Shown here piece by piece: positions 1 to 5,856 of a stretch of 42,765 nt of DNA. The translations under genes were made by a program, and so were the position numbers. The notes under the pieces are model-generated. The model was not told where the DNA came from, searched no databases, and saw only the letters and a program-made list of their open reading frames with translations. Numbering within the stretch: position 1 is the first letter of the stretch; each line of letters begins with the position of its first letter. Source of the stretch: Candidatus Hydrogenedentota bacterium (GTDB lineage: Bacteria > Hydrogenedentota > Hydrogenedentia > Hydrogenedentales > JAEUWI01); assembly GCA_016182605.1 (NCBI GenBank), contig JACPGE010000013.1, positions 1 through 42,765 of the forward strand, written 5' to 3'.

Positions 1-12
1 AACCACATATGC

Positions 13-45
13 GTCGGTCTGTCAATAGAAATAAAATAGACCGAC
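13..45. repeat. Inverted repeat with 8-bp perfect arms
   Basis: GTCGGTCT (13-20) is matched by AGACCGAC (38-45) around an AT-rich 17-nt spacer. It could be a hairpin or an operator. On the minus strand, TTGACA (25-20) would be a perfect -35 box for a promoter firing out of the left window edge, but its -10 would fall outside the window. No gene in the first 87 bases can be supported. Confidence 0.45.
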
Positions 46-141
46 TCAAAATGCGAAGCGCGCGCGCAAGACGGAAGAAATCAGGTGATGAATAGTCTGA
101 ATACTGACGAAGAACTCGTCAGAAAATGTAGAAACTCCAGG

Positions 142-160
142 CCCCCGGCTTTGCCGGGGG
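142..160. repeat. GC-rich perfect hairpin at the 5' end of the WbsX-like gene
   Basis: CCCCCGGC, loop TTT, GCCGGGGG is a perfect 8-bp stem. The preceding bases AACTCCAGG (133-141) also precede the palindromic repeats near 15.9 kb (AACTCCAGG at 15921-15929), so this looks like a member of a dispersed repeat family. It lies exactly where the start codon and n-region of the next gene's signal peptide should be. No T-tract follows, so it is not a standard terminator. Confidence 0.5.
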
Positions 161-200
161 ATACTTACTGACACTGGCGATCCTGTTTTGCCCATTCACG

Positions 201-1349
201 GTGCAGGCGGCGAATTCCATTACGGTGGCAAGCTACTACTTTCCGAACTACCATCCGGGAGAGCCGCGTAACGTGGCGGAAAAGGGTGCGGGTTGGTCGG
301 AGTGGGAACTGGTGAAAGCGGCGAAGCCCCGTTTTCCCGGACACCGTCAGCCGAAGGTGCCGCTGTGGGGTTACGAAGACGAATCCGATCCGGCGGTGAT
401 GGCCATGAAGATTGACGCGGCCGCCGGCCACGGGATCCAAGCCTTCATCTTCGACTGGTACTACTATGAGGATGGCCCTTTTCTCAACCGGTGCCTCGAC
501 AAAGGCTATTTGCAGGCGCCGAACCGCGCGCGTGTAAAGTTTTCGCTCATGTGGGCCAATCACGACTGGTTCGACATCATGCCCTACAAGCACGAATCGC
601 CGAGGAAACTCCTCTACCCTGCGCGGATCAGCCGCGAGACCTTCGACCGGCTCTGCGCACACGTGATCCAGGGCTATTTCCTTCAGCCCTCGTACTGGCG
701 CATTGCGGGGAAGCCCTATTTTTCCTTTTACGATCTGAGCGCCCTGATGGAGAATTTCGGTTCCGTTGACGCCACCCGCGCCGCTCTGGACGCCTTCCGG
801 GCGAGGGCAATCGAAGCGGGGCTGCCTGGCCTCCACCTGAACGCGGTGGTCTGGGGTCAGGCCATACTGCCGGGGGAAAAGACGGTGATCGATCCAAAGG
901 CGCTGGTGGCTGCGCTGGGCTTTGATTCCGTGACCTCCTACGTGTGGGTCCATCACGCCCAGATGCCGGAACAGCAAACGGACTACGCCGTGGTGCGGGA
1001 CCAGTACTTGACCTACTGGGAGCAGGCCGACGCGCTGTTTGAGGTGCCCTACTATCCCAATGTATCCATGGGGTGGGACCCCAGCCCGCGATGCGCGCAG
1101 GAGGATGCGTTTGGCAATTTTGGCTATCCTTTCACGAATACGATTGCCAACAACACCCCCGCTCGTTTCCGCGAGGCGCTGGAACTGACGAAACAGCGTC
1201 TCCTCGAACGGCCGGCGGGACAGCGCATATTCAACATCAACTGCTGGAATGAGTGGACCGAGGGGAGCTATCTGGAGCCCGACACGGTGAACGGGATGGC
1301 CTACCTGGAAGCGGTCCGCGCTGTGTTTGGGGTGGGCGCCCCCGATTAG
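201..1349 (+). CDS. WbsX-like / GH99-like glycan-acting protein, secreted, N-terminus uncertain
   Basis: The protein (382 aa from the GTG at 201) matches the Glyco_tran_WbsX / GH99-like family. It opens with ASYYFPNYHPG, followed by GWSEWELVKAAKPRFPGH, then GIQAFIFDWYYYEDG and LMWANHDW, and near the end NCWNEWTEGSYLEPD. Members act on or build polysaccharides; the substrate here cannot be read. The same frame is open upstream to a TAG at 129-131. Codons 165-206 give a hydrophobic stretch ending in VQAA, a convincing signal-peptide core with a cleavage site just after the nominal GTG. No ATG, GTG or TTG occurs in that upstream stretch, and a hairpin repeat (142-160) occupies the place of the n-region. 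The gene is therefore probably exported but either starts at an unusual codon (for example CTG 168) or has lost its start by repeat insertion or an indel. Coordinates use the first conventional start codon. Confidence 0.75.
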   Translation: MQAANSITVASYYFPNYHPGEPRNVAEKGAGWSEWELVKAAKPRFPGHRQPKVPLWGYEDESDPAVMAMKIDAAAGHGIQAFIFDWYYYEDGPFLNRCLDKGYLQAPNRARVKFSLMWANHDWFDIMPYKHESPRKLLYPARISRETFDRLCAHVIQGYFLQPSYWRIAGKPYFSFYDLSALMENFGSVDATRAALDAFRARAIEAGLPGLHLNAVVWGQAILPGEKTVIDPKALVAALGFDSVTSYVWVHHAQMPEQQTDYAVVRDQYLTYWEQADALFEVPYYPNVSMGWDPSPRCAQEDAFGNFGYPFTNTIANNTPARFREALELTKQRLLERPAGQRIFNINCWNEWTEGSYLEPDTVNGMAYLEAVRAVFGVGAPD

Positions 1350-1401
1350 GAACGCGAAAGCGCCGTGATTCGGCCCCAGTGTGCCCGTAATTTGCGTATT
1401 C

Positions 1402-1430
1402 TTGGAATTCATGCCGGAGTGCGCTACACT
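1402..1430 (+). promoter_or_regulatory. Sigma-70-type promoter for the Mrp gene
   Basis: TTGGAA (1402-1407), a 17-bp spacer and TACACT (1425-1430) form a good housekeeping promoter. It would give a leader of about 180 nt before the TTG start at 1619. I could not assign that leader to a known riboswitch. Confidence 0.55.
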
Positions 1431-1618
1431 GTGGTCTACTTGAGGCTGGCTCCCCTTTTTCCCAAAATCTGCCCACAATCGTGCGTCAGGCCCGAAGAAT
1501 CAGCCTCGGGGTTCGACTGTGGAAGCGTTCCAGGTTACCCTGTGCGTGGGGCCATGGATCGGCATGCGGTGGTCCGTCCGGGCCAGCCGCTCAACACTGC
1601 AAATGGGAAGGCATCGCA

Positions 1619-2935
1619 TTGATTACAGAATCGGCAGTCCTCGCTGCGTTAAGCAATATCATCGATCCGGATCTCGGGCGCGACGTCGTGAGTCTGGGCT
1701 TTATCAAGGAACTGAGTATCGCGGACGGTGCGGTCTCCTTCAAGATGGAACTGACCACCCCGGCGTGTCCGGTGAAGGAACAATTCAAGACGCAGGCGGA
1801 ATCCCTGGTGAAGGCGATACCCGGAGTGCGCGCCGTGGAGGTGAGTTTCAGCGCGATGGCCCCCAAGAGCCGCCCCGGACCTTCGACGGATACGCTGAAG
1901 TCGATCGATACCATCATTGCGGTCTCCTCCTGTAAGGGCGGAGTGGGCAAGTCTACCGTGGCGGCGCATTTGGCGCGGGCCATTCAGCGCGAGGGCCACG
2001 CGGTGGGTCTGCTCGACGCGGACATCTACGGGCCTTCGCTCCCGACGCTGTTTCACGTGCAGGAGCCGGAGGTGTACATGCGCGGGGAGCTGATCGAGCC
2101 CGTGGTGGTCGACGGCCTGAAGACGATGTCGCTGGGCTACATGATGGGGGACAAGCCGGCGGTGCTGCGCGGGCCGATGGCGTCGAACTATACGACGCAG
2201 ATCCTGCGGCAGACCGACTGGGGCAAGCTGGACTATTTGATCATCGACATGCCCCCCGGCACAGGCGACATTCAACTGACGCTGGTGCAGCAGGCGGCGA
2301 TCGATGGGGCGATCATTGTGACCACGCCGCAGGCGCTTTCGCTGGTGGACGTGCAGCGCGGCATACTCATGTTTGAGAAGGTCAGTGTGCCGGTGCTGGG
2401 CATTGTGGAGAACATGGCGTATTACAGTTGCGGCGACTGCGGAAAGCCCCAGTTCATCTTCGGTGACAGCACAGGCAAGTTGAAGGAACGCTTCGGTCTC
2501 AGCACCCTGGCGCAATTGCCGATCCTCCCCGGCATATCGAGCACGGCCCACAAGGGAGACGGCGAGAATATTGCGGCGTTTGCGCAACTCGCCGAAAACC
2601 TGCACCGGGAGATCGGCAAGCGGCGGATGAACGCGGAAGAGAAGCCGCAAGCCGTGGCGGAAAAGGCCTTCATGCGGGTCATCTGGCCCGACGGCACGGA
2701 GAGCCGCGTATCGAACCGTGAAGTGCTGTCGGCCTGCAAATGCGCGCGTTGCGTGAACGAATACACCGATGCGGTCATCATCGACAAACGCACGCTTCCC
2801 TCGGAGATCCACATCGAGCATATCGAGCCCCTGGGCAACTATGCGGTGAGCGTCACCTGGGATCACGGCTGCTGTTCCACGAGCATCGTAACGTGGGATC
2901 TGCTGCGGCGCGTGGCGGGCCTGCCGAAATTGTAG
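1619..2935 (+). CDS. mrp: Mrp/NBP35-type Fe-S carrier ATPase with C-terminal DUF971 (HCF101-like)
   Basis: This 438-aa cytosolic P-loop ATPase should assemble or carry Fe-S clusters to target proteins. Domains in order are a MIP18/DUF59 domain (about 1-85, with TTPACPVKEQ), a Mrp/ParA ATPase (about 100-350) and a DUF971 domain (about 355-438). The deviant Walker A is SSCKGGVGKST, DADIYGPSLP is the Mrp signature, and YYSCGDCGKP supplies the CxxC that bridges a cluster between subunits. DUF971 contains CKCARC and, later, DHGCCSTS. The order MIP18-Mrp-DUF971 is that of chloroplast HCF101. TTG at 1619 is chosen because GGGAAGG lies 7 nt upstream and the MIP18 domain begins right after it; an in-frame extension back to 1481 has no domain content. 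It converges with the zinc-ribbon gene 8 bp downstream. Confidence 0.93.
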   Translation: MITESAVLAALSNIIDPDLGRDVVSLGFIKELSIADGAVSFKMELTTPACPVKEQFKTQAESLVKAIPGVRAVEVSFSAMAPKSRPGPSTDTLKSIDTIIAVSSCKGGVGKSTVAAHLARAIQREGHAVGLLDADIYGPSLPTLFHVQEPEVYMRGELIEPVVVDGLKTMSLGYMMGDKPAVLRGPMASNYTTQILRQTDWGKLDYLIIDMPPGTGDIQLTLVQQAAIDGAIIVTTPQALSLVDVQRGILMFEKVSVPVLGIVENMAYYSCGDCGKPQFIFGDSTGKLKERFGLSTLAQLPILPGISSTAHKGDGENIAAFAQLAENLHREIGKRRMNAEEKPQAVAEKAFMRVIWPDGTESRVSNREVLSACKCARCVNEYTDAVIIDKRTLPSEIHIEHIEPLGNYAVSVTWDHGCCSTSIVTWDLLRRVAGLPKL

Positions 2936-2943
2936 GTGGATGA

Positions 2944-3339
2944 CTATCCGAAGAGCGGTTTCTCGAAGAGCTGGCCGCAGTAAAGGCACTTGTGGTGCTT
3001 CGAATTGCAGACCCGCATACAGCTTGGGCATTTCACCGCGATGGTCGACAGTCTGCCGTCGGCCAGACCATCACGCAGATCGACCTCCCGCGCCTTGGCC
3101 TCAAGATCGGCATCGGTGAGCCCTGCGCGCTCGCGAATCAATTCCCACATTGCCTGGTTCATGAGGGAGAGCCGCTCCACCTGATGCTGAAGTTCCTTGA
3201 TATTGGCCTGATAGGTCACCGCCTCCGCGCGGGCTTCGCGATCGCGTGCGCGTGGCGGGCCACCGGGGTCGAGTTCCACCGGCCCCACGCCAGGACTTGC
3301 CGTGCTATTCAGGAGTCCATCGAGCCAAAGCATATCCAT
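2944..3339 (-). CDS. Small coiled-coil protein with C-terminal zinc ribbon
   Basis: I do not recognise a named family. The 131-aa protein has a Pro/Gly-rich N-terminus, a helical, probably coiled-coil middle (about 38-75, rich in Q, E, L and R), and a C-terminal four-cysteine zinc ribbon: CPSC, then 12 residues on, CLYC. Such layouts are common in small nucleic-acid-binding or adaptor proteins, but no function can be assigned. GGGAG about 7 nt before the ATG at 3339 supports the start. It is transcribed towards mrp and away from the small operon at 3517. Confidence 0.7.
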   Translation of the reverse strand: MDMLWLDGLLNSTASPGVGPVELDPGGPPRARDREARAEAVTYQANIKELQHQVERLSLMNQAMWELIRERAGLTDADLEAKAREVDLRDGLADGRLSTIAVKCPSCMRVCNSKHHKCLYCGQLFEKPLFG

Positions 3340-3393
3340 GATCTCACTCCCGGGGGAGCGGTCTGGCTTGGCCGTCTCCCCGTTGTGTCAATA

Positions 3394-3406
3394 CGGTATC
3401 ATACCG
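3394..3406. promoter_or_regulatory. Palindrome CGGTAT-C-ATACCG, candidate operator
   Basis: A perfect 6-bp-arm palindrome lies between the divergent zinc-ribbon and ART-cassette genes, about 44 bp upstream of the cassette -35 box. Its minus-strand reading contains TATGAT, which could also be the -10 of the zinc-ribbon gene, but I see no matching -35. Confidence 0.35.
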
Positions 3407-3449
3407 CAGTCTGGCCGGATTTATTCGGAGAATCTTTGCGGTGAAGCGA

Positions 3450-3478
3450 TTGAGAAACCGGGGAAAATGCTCTATACT
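3450..3478 (+). promoter_or_regulatory. Near-consensus sigma-70 promoter for the ART cassette
   Basis: TTGAGA (3450-3455), a 17-bp spacer and TATACT (3473-3478) precede the 48-aa ORF, with transcription expected to start near 3485. Confidence 0.65.
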
Positions 3479-3516
3479 CATGGTGTGCAAAGGCAAGAGG
3501 CCCCAAGGAACCGCAC

Positions 3517-3663
3517 ATGACTGAAAAAGAACTGAAGAGGCAGATCGCCGCCGTCCGCAAGACCAGGCGAAAGGTGTGCGCAACCAAGGAATCGGCACAG
3601 GCCTTCCTTATGCGCGCGGGCATTGTCACCAGGTCTGGAAAACTTGCAAAGGCATACCGATAG
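3517..3663 (+). CDS. 48-aa basic protein, putative antitoxin/partner of the downstream ART-like protein
   Basis: ATG at 3517 opens a 48-codon frame ending in TAG at 3661-3663, just 3 nt before the next gene. The product is small and basic, starting MTEKELKRQIAAVRK and ending AFLMRAGIVTRSGKLAKAYR. From memory, short ORFs with a similar 'AFL..AGI....GKL...YR' ending occur upstream of proteins carrying the YDWLGHGIYFWE motif, but I cannot verify this here. A strong promoter and close coupling make these two a single transcription unit. Antitoxin function is inferred from position and size only. AAGGAA about 7 nt before the ATG may be the ribosome binding site. Confidence 0.65.
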   Translation: MTEKELKRQIAAVRKTRRKVCATKESAQAFLMRAGIVTRSGKLAKAYR

Positions 3664-3666
3664 TCC

Positions 3667-4251
3667 ATGTATACCAGCCCCGTCACCCTGATTCTTGGGT
3701 TTCACGGCTGCGACCGGAAAGTGGGCGAATCGATTCTGGGCGGTAAAGCGGGCCACCTCCACAAGAGTGAAAACCGCTACGACTGGCTCGGCCACGGAAT
3801 CTATTTCTGGGAAAACAACCCCGTCCGGGCTTTGGAATTTGCCGAGGAACTGCAAGCCTTTCCAAGATCGGGGAAACAGACCATTAAGGAAGTGTTTGCC
3901 GTAGGTGCGATGATCGACCCGGGACACTGCCTGAATCTCATGGAATCCGGTTCATTGCGTCTCCTCCAGGAAGCCTACGCATTGTTGGCGGAATTGTCCG
4001 AGAAAAGGGGGGCCCGCATGCCTGTTAACAAACGGGCCGTGGATTCTGGAGAATTGCTGCAACGGGACTTGGACTGCGCTGTGATTGAAGTGTTGTGTTC
4101 ATCGGTGGATATACCGTATGACACGGTACGTGGCGTCTTCTGGGAAGGCTCCGAACTCTATCCAGGAGCCGGTTTTCGAGAGAAAAATCACATTCAGATC
4201 TGTGTGCGCAACCCATCCTGTATCAAAGGTTACTTTAGGCCTCTCGCATAA
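3667..4251 (+). CDS. ADP-ribosyltransferase-fold protein (DUF3990/PARP-like), putative toxin
   Basis: The 194-aa product has the sequence landmarks of small ART-fold proteins. An early FHGCDR (about residues 12-17) would be the NAD-binding His motif. YDWLGHGIYFWENNP (about 38-52) followed by ALEFA resembles the 'DFGxGFYxT...A..WA' block of DUF3990 and related ARTs. A late HIQICVRNPSCIKGYF replaces the usual third motif. The predicted reaction is transfer of ADP-ribose from NAD to a macromolecule; the target is unknown. It has no signal peptide or membrane segment, so it should act in the cytosol. Its 3-nt spacing after a 48-aa basic ORF is typical of a toxin-antitoxin pair. A host-protein-modifying enzyme without toxicity is an alternative. 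Confidence 0.7.
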   Translation: MYTSPVTLILGFHGCDRKVGESILGGKAGHLHKSENRYDWLGHGIYFWENNPVRALEFAEELQAFPRSGKQTIKEVFAVGAMIDPGHCLNLMESGSLRLLQEAYALLAELSEKRGARMPVNKRAVDSGELLQRDLDCAVIEVLCSSVDIPYDTVRGVFWEGSELYPGAGFREKNHIQICVRNPSCIKGYFRPLA

Positions 4252-4327
4252 CAACGTCATCATTGCGATGCATTGACTTGCCAGGTTGCCTCTTGCAACG
4301 CGTGCCCCGCCCACCCGAAAGGACCCC

Positions 4328-5023
4328 ATGACCAAGACGAACCGGCATTTGCCCCGCGGTCTCTCGATACTGCATGAAGACAAGGATATTCTGGTGGTGG
4401 ACAAACCGGCCGGCCTGCCGGCGCTGAGCGCGGATCGGGAGGTGGAGAATACGGTATTCAGCAAGATGACGGCCTATGTGCGCAAGGGCAACAGCAAATC
4501 CCGGGAGCGGCTCTTTGTGGTGCACCGGCTGGAACGGGATGCTTCGGGCGTGCTGCTCTTTGCGCGGACCGCGATCGCGAAGCGGGCCCTGCAGCAGCAG
4601 TGGGACACCTTCGTGAAGAAGTATCTGGTGGTGGTGACGGGCCGGATGCCGGAGCCGACCGCCGTGCTGGCGTCGTATCTGGCGGAAAACCGCGCGGGGG
4701 TCGTGTTTTCGACGTTTGATGAGTCGAAGGGCACGCTTGCGCGGACCGGCTACACGGTGCTGAAAGAGGCGGGCCCCTACAGCCTGTTGCTGGTGGACGT
4801 ATTGCAGACGCGCAAGGGTCAGATTCGCGCCCACCTCGCGGAAGACGGCCATCCCATCGTGGGCGACAAGAAGTACGGGCACAACGTGAAGGGGCAGAGG
4901 ATGCTGGCGATGCATGCGTGGTCCATGGAGATCGTGCACCCCTATAATGGCAAGTCCATGCTGCTGAAGACCGGGGCGCCGGCCTTCGTGCAGGCGCTCG
5001 TAGGCCCGGTAACGCTGAAGTAG
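4328..5023 (+). CDS. RluA-family pseudouridine synthase, catalytic Asp replaced by Glu
   Basis: The 231-aa protein is a compact RluA/RsuA-type RNA pseudouridine synthase without an S4 domain. It shows ILHEDKDILVVDKPAGLPA near the N-terminus, then HRLERDASGVLLFA, KKYLVVVTG, and QIRAHLAEDGHPIVGDKKYG. The catalytic block in this family is HRLDxxTSG. Here the Asp position is Glu (codon GAA at 4532-4534, residue 69), so activity is questionable or modified. ATG 4328 is preferred to an upstream start at 4286 because GAAAGGA lies just before it and homology begins soon after. It is unrelated in function to the adjacent ART cassette. The rRNA or tRNA target cannot be predicted. Confidence 0.88.
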   Translation: MTKTNRHLPRGLSILHEDKDILVVDKPAGLPALSADREVENTVFSKMTAYVRKGNSKSRERLFVVHRLERDASGVLLFARTAIAKRALQQQWDTFVKKYLVVVTGRMPEPTAVLASYLAENRAGVVFSTFDESKGTLARTGYTVLKEAGPYSLLLVDVLQTRKGQIRAHLAEDGHPIVGDKKYGHNVKGQRMLAMHAWSMEIVHPYNGKSMLLKTGAPAFVQALVGPVTLK

Positions 5024-5077
5024 GGCGTGCGCCTTCCTGCTTGCGCGGGCCGGCCCGCCTGTAGCACGCTGGTGTGC

Positions 5078-5671
5078 ATGAACCCGTCAAGCCCGCTGGA
5101 AGCATTGTTGAGCGAAGTGCGCGCATGCACCCTGTGCGCGGCGCATCTTCCATTGGGTCCCCGGCCGATCTTGCGCGCCAGCGATACCGCGCGCATACTC
5201 GTGATTGGGCAGGCTCCCGGCACGCGCGCGCACGAAACCGGCATTCCCTGGAATGACGCAAGTGGCGACCGGCTCCGGGCATGGCTGGGACTGGACCGGG
5301 AGACGTTTTACGACGGCACACGGATCGCGATCGTGCCCATGGGTTTTTGCTATCCGGGCCGGCTGCCCCGGGGTGGAGACGCGCCGCCGCGGCCGGAGTG
5401 TGCTCCACATTGGCATGCGCGTGTGCGGGCGCTGCTGCCGCGGATCGAAATCACGCTGCTGATCGGACAGTATGCCCAGAAATATTACCTGGGCAACGAA
5501 TGTGGCCGGACGCTGACCGAGACGGTACGGCACTGGGAACGGTTCGCGCCTTCTGTGCTGCCCATGCCGCACCCATCTTTCAGAAACACGGCCTGGCTGC
5601 GGAATAATCCCTGGTTTGCCGCAGAGATCGTGCCCTGCCTGCGCCAGCGCCTCCACACCCTCTTGCAATAA
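5078..5671 (+). CDS. Uracil-DNA glycosylase-superfamily protein with likely Fe-S cluster
   Basis: The 197-aa product resembles family 4/5-type uracil-DNA glycosylases, which excise uracil from DNA. VRACTLCAAHLPLG near the N-terminus gives two cysteines spaced CxxC. GFCYPG and PRPECAPHW give two more at the spacing expected for the [4Fe-4S] ligands of family 4 enzymes. Motif A appears as IGQAPGTRAHETGIPWND and motif B as MPHPSFRN. The asparagine or aspartate that activates water in classical families is not obvious in motif A, so substrate specificity is open. ATG 5078 is chosen over an in-frame start at 5027 because the family begins there. A terminator-like hairpin follows the stop codon. 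Confidence 0.82.
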   Translation: MNPSSPLEALLSEVRACTLCAAHLPLGPRPILRASDTARILVIGQAPGTRAHETGIPWNDASGDRLRAWLGLDRETFYDGTRIAIVPMGFCYPGRLPRGGDAPPRPECAPHWHARVRALLPRIEITLLIGQYAQKYYLGNECGRTLTETVRHWERFAPSVLPMPHPSFRNTAWLRNNPWFAAEIVPCLRQRLHTLLQ

Positions 5672-5673
5672 AT

Positions 5674-5722
5674 CCGTGTCCCGGTACCTTCCAGTTCCAT
5701 GGGAAACGGAGGCTTTCTTTTC
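5674..5722 (+). terminator. Probable rho-independent terminator
   Basis: CCGTGTCCC (5674-5682) pairs with GGGAAACGG (5701-5709) with one internal mismatch. It is followed by GGC and a T-rich run TTTCTTTT. Confidence 0.45.
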
Positions 5723-5736
5723 TTGAAACAGCGAGA

Positions 5737-5742
5737 TATACT
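5737..5742 (+). promoter_or_regulatory. -10 hexamer TATACT upstream of the hybrid kinase
   Basis: TATACT lies about 115 bp before the kinase start. The only good -35-like hexamer (TTGAAA, 5723-5728) is far too close, so this promoter is tentative. Confidence 0.3.
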
Positions 5743-5856
5743 AGGTTCGTGTTACGTGTGCTGTGGTGTGCAGTGGTGCGCTCATCGATTTACATACATG
5801 CAGTCTGTGTTTTGAAATTGTGTGACGCGAGCTGACTTCCTTTGGAATTGCCACGA

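Noticed and set aside
88-171. 27-codon ORF starting MNSLNTDEELV before the WbsX-like gene
   Set aside because: It reads through the hairpin repeat and ends within the signal-peptide core of the next gene in another frame; I see no ribosome binding site or family.
1500-1525. tRNA T-loop-like GGTTCGA sequence
   Set aside because: No acceptor, D or anticodon stems can be built around it.
1481-1618. 46-residue N-terminal extension of Mrp
   Set aside because: The sequence is not conserved-looking, and a good ribosome binding site precedes the TTG at 1619, where the MIP18 domain begins.
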